From contig NC_092572.1 of NCBI RefSeq assembly GCF_037975245.1, positions 13,892,269 through 13,956,268 on the forward strand: 64,000 bases of DNA, written 5' to 3'. Source of the DNA: Apostichopus japonicus. Lineage: Eukaryota > Echinodermata > Holothuroidea > Aspidochirotida > Stichopodidae. Numbering within the stretch: the stretch's first letter is position 1; the number at the start of each line of letters is the position of its first letter. The notes under the pieces are model-generated. The model was not told the origin of the DNA. It made no database searches and was given only the letters and a program-made list of their open reading frames with translations. Shown piece after piece: positions 49,462-61,931 of the stretch. Made by a program: the position numbers and the translations under genes.

Positions 49462-50507
49462 TGTTATAATACACGATTGTTCTGGTATATTCCTTATGAT
49501 GACGCGCTGGTCTCGGGTTAACGTCGGTTTACGTGGAATCGCGTGTAAGCTGTGCACGGCATCTTCGTGGATTCTCTGGAACGTTCGCTAGATATGCAAA
49601 GGACTTCCAAGAATAGAGAAACTGGGTCAGGTGTATCGAGAAAGATCTGGAGGATTCTTGACATGGCGAATCGTATATAAAAGCCCGCCCAGATCGGAGA
49701 GTTTCTCAGTTTCTGTACGAATACAAGCGACGACACATATTATACCATTCTACTATATATCGTCAGTGCTCAACTACCAGTAGTTTCTGAGGGATTGAGA
49801 TATCGATACTAAGATTGATTCTACACTTCCACTCAGAAGTTTGAAGAGGACTTTGCTGTGAAACTACAGTTTTTCAGTCTTTATTTGGGAGAAGGTGAAG
49901 AATTTCTGTCTCCGTTGAGGAAGTTCGTTACGCCAGGAGTTAGTGGCTATAAAGCTGATTTTGGACTGACTCTGGTAATATTTAGTCGGCGAGAAGTTCG
50001 ACTTGTGCTTCACTCTATTGTGGCTGGAAGTCCGTCTTCTATTTTGGAGCATCGCCGGAAAGAAGGTGACTGCTGTTTCTGGGATCGCGAGAAACTTCGT
50101 TGAGGACCAGTGAATTTCGCGGTACAACGGACCGAGAATCGTCGTCATCGAGGTCGTGGCCGCTGAGGGATATCGCCGTTGGAAGAGACCAGCGTGTTTT
50201 AAAGTGTATCCTATCTTGTTAAGTTTGTGAGTAATTTTCTATATATTTGTAATTACCACTTGTTGTTGTTGGTTCGAAATCCATTGTTCAATATAGTTTA
50301 CGTTTCATTTAAAATCTCTAGACTCGTCAATTTGTCTGTGTTCCTTACGGAAACGAACCCAGGCCTGTGTCTCGTTAAAATTAATTATCGAGACCTCTCG
50401 CATTCCAGCGTAACAGTAAAGGAAACGGTTGTTTATGCTGATATGTCAAAAGTTTGTCAAATTAAATTCTTAAGATTGTTATGTCAAGATATACGATAAT
50501 GTCGTCA
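49462..50507 (+). mobile_element. Possible solo LTR or unassigned promoter region (weak)
   Basis: A strong TATA-like TATATAAAAG lies at 49674-49683, followed by a GC-richer, LTR-leader-like region. A TG...CA interval with CACAA on both sides (49457-49461 and 50508-50512) could be an LTR with a 5-bp target duplication, but the inverted ends are poor and no second copy is in the window. It could instead be a promoter with a noncoding exon. Confidence 0.25.
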
Positions 50508-51084
50508 CACAAATACATGCAACAATCGGACACAGTAAGTAGTCATTAATCAGTACATATTCTTAGCGACAAGATTCGGCTTGAGATTTCAGTCTATAAT
50601 ATTAGCAAACAAGAGTTTATTCCTTAACTGACATAGATGAGACTTTTGCAAAGATTAAATGAAGCATATCTTCTTGGTATCACAATTCGCTGGCGCTATT
50701 CTCTTTTACATATTTCAATGCAATTTTATAAATATATCTACTATACCAAACTTTGAAATAAGAAGTTGATATTCCAGTATTCATATACAGGCTTAGAGTG
50801 GCACCTTTTCCAGACTGTATATTTAAAATGTTGTTTCTTTCAAATCAAACCTGTGGGCTATAATGTTTCCGTATTGGTCACATATACGAGACCCAACAGA
50901 AAGTTCTGCAATAAATTACGATAGCGGGTTAAACCTTCCTATGCCTTAAGTACTTTCAATATTCCAACCTCTGTCGTAATTCAAGTGTTCTGGAAGAATA
51001 GAATAACGATTCTCATACTGAAGATGTTTGTAAGTAGTAAATGGCACATGACATTATTCAAAACAGAAATTACTAGTCATGTAA

Positions 51085-51139
51085 ATGGCTACAAAAGTGT
51101 TTTTCATCCTGTTAATCGTAGCTCTGTGTGCCCTCTCAG
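51085..51139 (+). pseudogene. Upstream signal-peptide exon, copy 1, donor destroyed
   Basis: An ATG opens 18 codons of a signal peptide (MATKVFFILLIVALCALS), ending in phase 1 at TCAG. The donor reads GGAAGA where copy 2 has GTAAGA, so it cannot splice normally and reads through to stops. It lies about 2.5 kb upstream of the other signal exon at 53600. Confidence 0.6.
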
Positions 51140-52162
51140 GGAAGATGGCCGCAGCAATCTAATAATAAAATAACAAGCGTGCTAGTAACGTACAAATTGC
51201 TGTTAAGATATTCACAGGTAAAATGTGCTATATCTTTAAAATGTTCCTTAAAGACTAACTCGATTATGACGTCAGCACCTCAGTGGAGGCATAGATTTAT
51301 CCGATGATTTATATAAAACGACTAAATTTGTTTTCTTTTAACATAATGCAACAGAGCAAGCTTGGTTGACATTAAACACTATTTGTTATTGGACATTTTG
51401 AACTACATTGTAAACATATATCATATGAGACCACGTCGTATGTGTCCCAATGAATTTTGTGTTGCATCGGAGGATTCAAAGGCCTGAGTACTAGACTATG
51501 TAGTCAAGTCACTTTTAGTGTTTAACCTCAGATGTTTAAATGGTTAATTGAACTGATAGCAGTGATTTTAAACGGTCTACACTATATCAAAATACAACAA
51601 AAATGTGTCTAATGTCATCCTTTAACACACTATCAATATGATCAAAATACTGTACATTATGTACACGATTACTGTTAAGTGTTTACTTCTGTATGTTAAA
51701 CGTAGATAGAAAAGTACTGGAATGTGCCTGCCTAGGATATCAGATTTAAAAGAACCCGGAAAAAATAACACACTGTGGGTGTTCCTTATGTTGTTCGCTG
51801 TTATCGCAAGGTGGAGTATCACGACGCACGGAAACGCAAAATGTTTTAATATTTTTCTTAGTAAGGAAACACTATGCTGTACGTTGTTGTCATGGGAGTG
51901 GTTTCCGGAGGGGGGGGGAGGGGTTGGTTTCGAGACTCATAAGAGGATCATCGTGCACGCGATATCACCATTTCGAGTATTATATGTTATATATTATTAT
52001 ATTATAAATTATTTTATAATTTATATCAACTTTATCACTTTAGTTTAGTCAAATACTTAGTGTTTGTATTACCCGCCGGGTCTTTCTTGCCGTACACAGA
52101 AAGCGTCACTACTTGATGAGTAGCTTCAGTATATGTCGCATGACGTCAATTTCTGTTGAAAT

Positions 52163-52430
<268 letters not shown>

Positions 52431-53599
52431 TTTCAATTTCGATTTTAATTTTATTTATATATATTTCCAAATGGTCTACCTAGCACAAATCTCGATTTTA
52501 AAAATACTCCATTGAGTACGATCTATAAATGAATAATAAATTAACTCCCTTCCTTGTTTCATAACCAATTGTTTTGCTTTCAGTTTTTTTAGTATGAGTA
52601 GGTGTATCATTCGAATAGAGACTGTAGTAAGCTTTGTTCACTATTGAAAGAGAAATTATCTGTTAGGGGAAAGGACGAGTATTACATATGCGTAACATTC
52701 TAGCAATGAGAGTGTTTCGCGAAGTAATACATTTTATCTCAGTAAATGTTTATGTTAACCTCTATCGCAGAAGCACGCTGAATGATTATTGCTGTTCTTA
52801 GAGGTTCATTAACGAATATGAGATTATCGACAAGATTCTTCAGACGTGATTTATTTATCAGCAAATCGCAGGTAAGAACCAATTTTCCATACATTGTAAT
52901 TAGCATACTTTAGTGGCAGAAATATCATTACCAATTGTCGTAATTTTGCACTCATATATATGGAATACACATAACAGTTCTCTGTCTTGTAAATTTTGTA
53001 CAATAGCTTACATGTGTCTACTATGAGCCTCCGGTTTATTACTACGTTTCAGTTATTGCCTATACGCACCACAGATGTGTTAAAGACACAAACAATATTA
53101 ACCAGGGGCTATTGGTCATATGAAGACAAGACACCTTTTTTATTTTGTTCTTAAAATTCAAAAAGAACGAACATAACACAAACAATGAATATTAGTTTTT
53201 CCATCCTACATGGTGGCAAGCATTATTCGAGATATATGGCATGCATATTTTAATGCAAAATATCATGAAAGCCGGAATTATACCTAACACTCGTGTTTTT
53301 ACATATTAATATTGAGACCATGCTCTCTAGAAATAAGTTGAATTTATAGTCTTGATTACATTCTGAGGTAGATTTTGTCAGATACTGTCTGAGTAAGTTT
53401 GTGACATTAATAGGTTCGCTTGTTCCTTTCCTGAAGCGTGTTAAGTGTTACATGTCTTGAAATTCCATCTCCGTGTTATTGATTTCCTTGTTATATGTTT
53501 CTATGTCGCACAGTCGTAAATCATGACGTATATTGTATGCTCACTAACACCACTTACAATACACAACAACATTTTCTGTCTTCTGATCATCGAAGGAAA

Positions 53600-55458
53600 A
53601 TGCAGATGCCGTTCATGAACCGCCGTGTACTCTATCTTTACATACTGCTGGTACAATGGGGAATTCTGTTACATTCAGGTATGAGTTTAGTAATTACCTA
53701 CTTACATCTTACTTAAGATAAAATATATTTATAATCAAATCACTAGTAATAAAAAAAAAACACAGCATGGTTGAATTAACAATATCCATGCACACATTGC
53801 TTTTGGAAAAATATGAACCAATACATTGTAAAACAGTTATTAATAACATTGCTTGTACCCATCTCTCCAGCAGAAAATGTTGTCCGTACTGAAGTAGCTG
53901 TCGCTGGAAGATCAATTAATATAACGTGTCATTTTCCATCAATGGATTTGAGTGATGTCATTGTTTGGGTCTTAAACAACAATACTACCATGGAGGACGA
54001 GTCTACGGGACGAAGGTATGCCACAGATCGATCCGGGTCGATGGCTTACTTGGAAATCTCCAATGTCACATTTGAAGACGTGGGGTTTTACAAGTGCATA
54101 AGGTATCCTAAACAAGGCTACGCAGAGTCGAAGACAAACCGTTTACACGTTCGAGGTAATTAAATGTGCAAACCTAATCGGTGTATTTGTGAGTTATTTT
54201 GCATTCCTAAACATGACCTACATCCACCTACAGGCAGGGTTTCTTTCTCAAAAGAAAAAACATAATTATGCACGCTACTTTTTGTACTTCATTCGTTTTT
54301 ATTTTTTATTTAACAGGTGAGATGAAAGTTGAAGTGGATAGAAATTTTACATTGCATGATACGATCACCGCTAAATGTTGTGTTAGAAGTACAAAGTCAG
54401 AATATGACGTTCCATTCGAATGGTTTATAAGCAATGTTTGGAGCGTTAACGACAAATTTGAAGAGACCATTTCCATCGACACTGATATAATGTATTGCCG
54501 GAACATATCTATTACCAGTGAACGAAAATTTCACGAAAATTTCTTTGGTTGTTCAATTTCACCGGAGCTGAATGTAACTTCGAAGAAACCACTCCACATT
54601 TTTTGTAAGTTTCGTTTAGTTTCATTGCATGTTTGGTTGATTTAATACTGAATTGATTAACAATTACTTAGCTATAAATTCATACCAGGAAGTTTTTGCC
54701 AATTGATATGAACTCTTGCATAACCAATATCCACATCCTATTTTAATAATTGACGCATATTTGTTCACGAGTAAATGCAAGGGAAGTGTGACGCATTTCC
54801 TGATTAGCATGCAATTCCACGATGCCAATGACAAAGTATGTGACTTTACTAGATCCTGCGAATGTAGAGTGGATACCTTTGACCAACACCCCTCCGCCTA
54901 TCATGGTTAACAGGAACCAGAACGTCACTATCACGTGCTTGTCTGATGGCAACCCTAGTCCTAGCGTGCTCTTACAGAAGAAAACCAGCAAGAACCAATG
55001 GATGGACCTTCCATTACTTGAAAACTTCTGGAATGTAACAGATAAAAACTGGAAGTTCTCTTACAACATCACTGAGGAAACAACGTGTGCTCTAAGATGT
55101 TTCGCTACAAATGACATTGGAGAGCCATCGGCAAGTGACGTCATCACCATAGAAGTATTAGGTAGATGCGCTTTTACTAAAAGTTATGATCCTGAAAATA
55201 TCTACTAGACTAGTGGCCTTTAGAAGTATTTACATTTTAACCCGTGATTCCTATGACAAATAGCTTGATTGTCTGTATTTTTAAGGTATAATACTTTCTA
55301 AGCCATTCTCAACCGCACATTCTTTGACATCGTAGAGGCTCCAATTATTAAAATTTGTTTTTCGTGTTATATTTTTATTTTATTTGTAGGAATTGTAGCA
55401 TCTTGTAATATATATTAAATATGTATATATATATTTATATATATATATATATATATAT

Positions 55459-55491
<33 letters not shown>

Positions 55492-55701
55492 CACTCGCGA
55501 CATTTTCACACGCGACAATAAGAATTTAGTAGGACTTGTTCAATTTTTGCAGCGAAAGCTAATGTTATCCTTATTACCACAAGACATACTCACGGAAAGG
55601 CGACCAAATATTCTCCTATTATATGTTTGGCCAAGGGGAATCCTCCACCAGATGTTCATCTTCAGCGTCTAACTGAAGAAACTGAATGGCGGAATCATTA
55701 T
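53600..55701 (+). CDS. Multi-Ig-domain gene, copy 1, interrupted in the fourth Ig exon
   Basis: Exons: 53600-53678 (signal peptide, MQMPFMNRRVLYLYILLVQW start), 53871-54155 (Ig1), 54317-54604 (Ig2), 54853-55161 (Ig3), 55553-55701 (first half of Ig4). All borders are phase 1, the usual phase for shuffled extracellular Ig exons. Ig1 is V-type: INITCHF, VWVL, and FEDVGFYKC with the D-x-G-x-Y-x-C signature. Ig2 has AKCCVR, FEWFI and FFGCSI; Ig3 has TITCLSDGNPSPS and ALRCFATNDIGEPSASD. Many N-glycosylation sites are present. Right after 55701 an LTR starts; the frame then meets TGA at 55729-55731, so any product would be a secreted, truncated protein without a membrane anchor, or this copy is a pseudogene. 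The exact subfamily was not recognised. Confidence 0.8.
55418..55491. repeat. (TA)n plus T run in the Ig3-Ig4 intron of copy 1
   Basis: TA repeats followed by a run of about 30 T. Copy 2 lacks it, so it arose after the duplication. Confidence 0.85.
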
Positions 55702-56425
55702 TGTTATGAAATAGTAATACTGCCTCTTTGATGTTACCGAAAAACTCCATCGAGACACCTTACAGGCCCCTTATATATTTATCTAGGTCATGGATTCAGT
55801 TTTCCCACGAGAAGTTTTAACTATTTTATTGAATCTTGTTACAGGGCCTTTTCCCAAAATAGATTCCATTATGTCTGTGGAACATTCGAGAAGGTTCTCT
55901 CACGTGGTATGGAAGTTTCCATAGGAAAAGGGGTGGACTTCCAAACTCCCAACCAATCAGGGCAGATCAGTGCCAGCGCACTTATTTTTATATCGTTAAG
56001 TTAATACAGGATGGTCAGGTTATTGGCTGCCTACTGATTGTGCGCAGTGGGATTTTATAGAAGTAAGGTATAAAAGGCGGCATGTTGCCGCAATTCTTCA
56101 CTCCGTCACCGCTCCGTCACCAGTTCGTCGCTTCGTCATTGCTTCGTCACCATTTCATCACTCCTTCTAATTGCGTAATTGATGGAGTCAAATCATTGTA
56201 ATTTAGTTTTATTTGTAAAGAGAATCGACAGAGAAGAAATTATACCGAATCATTAATCAAATCCTATCTCGTCAAATTGTTTTTCTGTGAACTCATTGTT
56301 TTCTCCCGTTCGAGACATCTCCTGAAGAAGCATAAATACGGCATCAAGATAACCCTAGTACCTTTCTATCGCGAGTCCCGATATAGAATTACTATCGGAG
56401 GAGCCGGGCTCGTCACAATATTACA
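55702..56425 (+). mobile_element. 5' LTR of a gypsy-type retroelement inserted in the Ig4 exon
   Basis: Begins TGTTATGAAATAG exactly where similarity to the copy 2 Ig4 exon ends, and ends CAATATTACA. TGGTGGAGATCGGTTGC follows, as expected of a tRNA primer-binding site. A TATA box (TATAAAA, 56069-56075) and a downstream run of CGTCAC-type repeats sit where the LTR promoter would be. No 3' LTR is visible, so the element is truncated. Confidence 0.75.
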
Positions 56426-57095
56426 TGGTGGAGATCGGTTGCTTTCTTCAGGAACAAAACGGTAACGGAACTTTTCACAACTTTCGTTCGTTACGATCAA
56501 TACGAACAGGAGATTTTATTGGCCCGAAGACCTAACGAGGAACACAACGCATGTTCACGACATTGCCTAACATACACACTCTGCGATGGAAGTCAGCCTA
56601 TACTAGCCTAAGTCTGTACACCGGATGCAGGAACCACTGATCGTACACTTAGTCTAACGTTAATCAACCCAGCATGCAGTTCGCGTTTGAACATTCGCGC
56701 AACTAGTACGTAGAATACTACAGCTCTAAACATCAGAACTGAACATTTTCGCGATCTAAGCCTAGGCTCTACCCGATGTTAACGGCGAACGAATCTGCAG
56801 TATACGAGATGTAGGCCTACCTGCTACTACCTGCCGCTACTACTACTACTTCTAGCCGAGGGACTTCAATCATCATTTGCAGTACCAGTTCTTAGTTAAA
56901 CTTAAGGGTGAGTGAAATCATGCCAATTTGTATCCCAACAACCCCTATTTGAGATCAGAGTGTACCGATAAGTTATTTTAATCGTGTCCATGTATTGCAT
57001 ATTTGTTATTTGTATTTAATTGCGGTCGATAGTGTGTTCAATTAAGTCTAGGCTCATGTTGTATACTCGTAACTAGCCTTATTGTATTCGGCATA

Positions 57096-57949
57096 ATGTC
57101 CGTCAGTGAACAGGAAACTTCGACCTCTGTTATGCAGAAACATAGGCCCACTGATTTTTTGCCATCACGATTTCAGGGCGATCTAATTGATGCAGATTTA
57201 GCTGAAGCTCATTTCTTGGGATTTGATGATTATTTGGAGTTGCATAAATTGCCGTCCCAAACCCCCCTGTAGCGGAAGAATTTACTGAAATATGTCGCAT
57301 ATTTAAGCGAACACTTAAAGGCCAAGCCAGACTCTGGATTGAAAACAAAAATTTTTCAACTATTGCTGATCTTCGCAAGCAATTCCTTGCTTGTTTCAGT
57401 CCAGGGACTTCTTCCAGTGCAAAATCACAGGCATTTCACGCATTGAGCTATACGCCAGGTGATACAGCTCAAGCTCATTTGGCCAAAATTTCCAAATCTG
57501 CAGCACCATTAAGTTATGGCGAGGATCAAATTAGAGATAAATTCATCTCGGCCCTGCCTTTGCAATGCCGCTCAGCAGTGTTGATGTCTTCATCACCACA
57601 AGCAACAATTGCAAATTTGGTCATGAAGGTACAATGCTATTTTGACTTACAAATCCAAAGTCAACCCCCAGCTTCTTCCGAACTATTTATGGCAATGCAC
57701 GACAAAGCGTCTTCTGTTCAGACTCCTACTATTTCTGCATCTTCTGAGATACACGAGTTGTGTAACAAAATTCAGGAATTAGAAACTAAGTTTGATCAGT
57801 CACGTAGGTCAGAATCGCAAGACAATCCAAAAGATATGAGGCAAAGATATAGTTCTCGTGATTCTCGTGGTCCTAGGACAGGTCGGAATGATAACAGGAG
57901 AAGGTTACCATATTTTAATCCTTCAATCACATGCTATTACACGATATAA
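57096..57949 (+). pseudogene. Frameshifted gag of the retroelement
   Basis: An ATG at 57096 starts a Gag frame that stops at TAG 57270-57272 just after a six-C run (57262-57267); the continuing Gag sequence lies in another frame from there to 57949. It carries the typical Ty3/gypsy Gag core (LKGQARLWIEN and LRKQFLACFSPG). A Ser/Arg-rich C-terminal region (RRSESQDNPKDMRQRYSSRD) ends just past a CYY that may be the start of a lost zinc knuckle. Reads as an inactivated copy. Confidence 0.75.
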
Positions 57950-58042
57950 TTTACATCGATATCCACATTTAAGAGCTGATGATCCCCTGGTTTCCAAATC
58001 CGAACAGGAAATCATGAGAGAAAACATTAATTTGGAGCAAGT

Positions 58043-58278
58043 ATTCTGAATGCTTCAGAAACAGAAAGCATTTATGAATTTCTAGACTCACATAGAGATG
58101 CATTTTCTCTTTATGGTGAATTATCTCACTGTCCAAATTATGAGGCTGATATTACTCTTACTAATGATGAGCCATTTTACATACGTCCCTATAGACTTTC
58201 AGATGAGGACAAAGTCATTGTCGCCAGTGAGCTTGACAAATTAGTGCAATTAGGAATTTTTACAATAAACAATTGTAA
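58043..58278 (+). pseudogene. Retroelement pol fragment, start of reverse transcriptase
   Basis: A frame of about 78 codons contains FYIRPYRLSDEDKVIVASEL and DKLVQLGIF, the region just ahead of the first reverse-transcriptase motifs in gypsy-type Pol. The protease and most of Pol are absent, and the sequence turns into G-rich low complexity at about 58290. Together with the gag, it shows an internal deletion. Confidence 0.7.
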
Positions 58279-58403
58279 TATTTTGAAGAAGGGGTATGAG
58301 GGGGCGGGGGGGGGGGGAGAAATCGAAACCTTAGGAATCATTTTATTAATACTTTTATGGATGCAGTATTGTCACTGATGTACTTTTTGTGTTGTTTAAG
58401 TTT

Positions 58404-59010
58404 CAGGCGCGTATTCAGGATTTGTTAACGCGGGGGCGCGAATTATTATCTAAGCGGAGCGCCATTGGCGCACAGCGTACCCAAAATGTTTTGGTTTTGA
58501 TATCCCCCCCCCCCCCCAGATCACCGGAAATCGCACTTCTCAGGCTTGAAAATGACCAACCAGATGTTCACTTTTGCCTGAGAACCAAGTGTTTCCCAAC
58601 AGTTTTTTTTTCATCCATAACCTTTTTGAAGATTGTCACCAGTCACACATCATGTTCGATCTCATCACATATCCTGTGGATCATTGCTATTGTAGACGCC
58701 CTACATACCCGTCAGCCCCACTTTCCAAGGTTTTAAGCGTATTATTTGTTCAGAATTTGAAACTTCACATTTCTCGTTAATAAATTTACTTCAAAACATA
58801 CCCATAATGTTACACAAAATTTCATCTATGGACAACCAATATATGAAAACCTCCTTCAACCCCTAACAGACCGGTCAAAATTGCACGAGTAGAGGGGAAA
58901 ATGATGAAGAATGTCAGGGAATATTCGAAAATCCAGACGCAGTTACTTTATTTGTGTACAAATATTAAAACCTCTTATAACGGCTACTGTAAAACTTCGT
59001 TGAAGGAAAT
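58404..59010. mobile_element. Dispersed repeat, second copy of the element at 37229
   Basis: Starts CAGGCGCGTATTCAGGATTT. It shares the central ~500 bases with 37245-37765, including CAGATCACCGGAAATCGCAC and ATTGTCAC-AGTCACACATCA. The right end is lost near 59020. Confidence 0.72.
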
Positions 59011-59341
59011 GAAAAAATACCAGATATTTCCGAAACCAGTTTCAAGTTCATTACACACTTTAGTTTAGGGAAGATTTTGGGATTTTCATCCTTAGTTATC
59101 GCTAGATATTGCTAGATATCCATACAGTACAGTGTCCTTGGGATTTTGGGGGCCTGATCTTGGGAAATTGCAAAATCGGGAGTGGTCACAATCCATGTAT
59201 GTCATTGCACGACCTCTAAACGTCACTAATACACTACCCGATCACTTGTTATCGATGAAGTGGTGTGTTGCCGGATTTTGTCAAGGTCTTGGTACTACGG
59301 GCGAAGCGGTCATTACTTAAGTTTCGTAACTCATCGGAAAG

Positions 59342-59775
59342 CAGCGACGTAGCCAGGAATTTATATGCGGGGGAGGGTGGGGGCAGAATTTGCGATTGAT
59401 ATGGGGGAAGGGTGTAAGGGGAGGGGGTGAGAAATTTTTGAACTATAGAAGGTACTTAGATGCGATCTGCTGTAAAGTTTTGCCAGTTTCATCATTATCA
59501 TATGATATCATATTATCAGCAGATTCTGTTTCCTGTTTGAATTATTTTACATGTTCTTTTACATATTATATCAGAAAGACAAACATAGTTCTCTTTTACA
59601 ATTTTCCAGTCGGATGATTTTTGTTTATTGTCTAAATGTCTCGACTTATCTACGTTTGACAAACTTAACTGATGGACAATATAAACGTTCATATTTTACA
59701 AAATACCATGCAGTTTTAAACATTTTGTCGAATTGCTATACCACTGCCCCCCCCCCCCCCCTGGCTACGTCCCTG
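59342..59775. mobile_element. hAT-like MITE with both inverted ends
   Basis: The left end CAGCGACGTAGCCAGG and right end CCTGGCTACGTCCCTG are inverted with 15 of 16 matches. Flanks TCGGAAAG (59334-59341) and TCAGGAAG (59776-59783) match at 6 of 8. 434 bases, no protein. Its right end is only 12 bases from the start of the duplicated Ig unit at 59788. Confidence 0.82.
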
Positions 59776-60077
59776 TCAGGAAGCGATAGAGTGGCACCTT
59801 TTCCACACTGCATACTTAAAATGTTGTTTCTTTCAAATCATACCTGTGGGCTATAATATTTCCGTGTTGGTCACATCTACGAGACCCAACAGAAAGTTCT
59901 GCAATAAATTACGATAGCGGGTTAAACCTTCCTATGCCTTAAGTACTTTCAATGTCCCAACCTCTGTCGTAATTCAAGAGTTCTGGAAGAATAGAATAAC
60001 GATTCTCATACTGAAGATGTTTGTAAGTTGTAAATGGTACATGACATTATTCAAAACAGAAATTACTAGTCATGTAA

Positions 60078-60132
60078 ATGGCTACAAAAGTGTCTTTCAT
60101 CCTGTTAATCGTAGCTCTGTGTGCCCTCTCAG
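60078..60132 (+). CDS. Upstream signal-peptide exon, copy 2, donor intact
   Basis: MATKVSFILLIVALCALS encoded by 18 codons plus one base, followed by donor GTAAGA in phase 1. The phase equals that of the 61932 signal exon, so it could serve as an alternative first exon for the Ig gene by skipping the latter, or belong to a small separate gene. Only one base in the 55 differs from copy 1, the Ser/Phe codon. Coding use is inferred from the signal-peptide character and the donor. Confidence 0.45.
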
Positions 60133-60722
60133 GTAAGATGGCCGCAGGAATCTAATACCTAACTTAATTACGTATTGTCGCTAACCTGTAATATGTTTAA
60201 AGGACATGTCATTAGCCAGGCAAGAAAAAATAACAAGAGTGCTAGTAAAGTACAAATTGCTGTTAAGATATTCACCTGTAATATGTGCTACATCTTTAAA
60301 ATGTTCCTTAATGACTAACTTGATTATGACGTCGGCACCTCGGTGGAGGCATAGATTTATAGATTTATCCAACGATTTATATAAAACGACTAAATTTGTT
60401 TTCTTTTAACATAATGCGACAGAGCAAGCTTGGTTGACATTAAACACTATTTGTTATTGGACATTTTGAACTACATAGTAAACATATCATATGAGACCAC
60501 GTCATATGTAACCCAATGAATTTTGTGTTGCAGTGGAGGATTCAAAGGCCCGAGTAATAGACTATGTAGTCATGTCACTTTTATTGTTTAACCTCAGATG
60601 TTTAAAGGGTTAAATCTAAAATATATAAAGGGATATAGATATACGCAACCTGAACTGATAGCAGTGATTTTAAACGGTCAAAATAAAAATTAAAATTAAA
60701 AAACGGAGGCAATTTCGATTTT

Positions 60723-60726
<4 letters not shown>

Positions 60727-60791
<65 letters not shown>
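60727..60791. repeat. (TA)n microsatellite, copy 2
   Basis: A pure TA run of about 64 bases, shorter than the copy 1 tract. It is bounded on the right by the inverted block described under 52163. Confidence 0.9.
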
Positions 60792-60796
<5 letters not shown>

Positions 60797-61931
60797 CTGT
60801 ATCAATCAGGAAACGGGTGCAAGTTGTACGTATAAATAAGTACACTACATTGAGTACGATCTATAAATGAATAATAAATTAACTCCCTTGTTTCATAACC
60901 AATTGTTTTGCTTTCAGTTTTTTTAGTATGAGTAGGTGTATCATTCGAATAGAGACTGTAGTAAGCTTTGTTCACTATTGAAAGAGAAATTATCTGTTGG
61001 GGGAAAGGACGAGTATTACATATGCGTAACATACTAGCAATGAGAGTGCTTCGCGAAGTAATACAATGTATCTCAGTAAATGTTTATGTTAATCTTTATC
61101 GCAGAAGCACGCTGAATGATTATTGCTGTTCTTAGAGGTTCATTAACGAATATGAGATTATCGACAAGATTCTTCAGACGTGATTGATTTATCAGCAAAT
61201 CGCAGGTAAGAACATATTTTCCATACATTGTAATTAGCACACTTTAGTGGCAGAAATATCATTACCAATTGTCGTAATTTTGCATCCATTTATATGGAAT
61301 ACACATAACAGTTCTTTGTCTTGTAAATTTTGTACAATAGCTTATATGTGTCTACTATGAGCCTCCGGTTTATTACTACGTTTCAGTTATTGCCTATACG
61401 CACCACAAATGTGTTAAAGACACAAACAATATTAACCTGGGGCTATTGGTCATATGAAGACAAGACACCTTTTTTATTTTGTCCTTAAAATTAAAAAAGA
61501 ACAAACATAACACAAACAATGAACATTAGTTTTTCCATCCTACATGGTGGTAAGCATTATTCGAGATATATGGCATGCATATTTTAATGCAAAATATCAT
61601 GAAAACCGGAATTATACCTAACACGTGTTTTTACATATTAATATTGAGACCATGCTCTCTAGAAATAAGTTGAATTTATAGTCTTGATTACATTCTGAGG
61701 TAGATTTTGTCAGATACTGTCAGAGTAAGTTTGTGACATTAATAGGTTCGCTTGTTCCGTTCCTGATGCGTGTTAAGTGTTACATGACTTGATATTTCAT
61801 CTCCGTGGTATGTATTGCCCTGTTATATGTGTCTATGTCGCACAGTCGTAAATCATGACGTATATTGTCTGCTCACTAACACCACTTACAATACACAACA
61901 ACATTTTCTGTCTTCTGATCATCGAAGGAAA

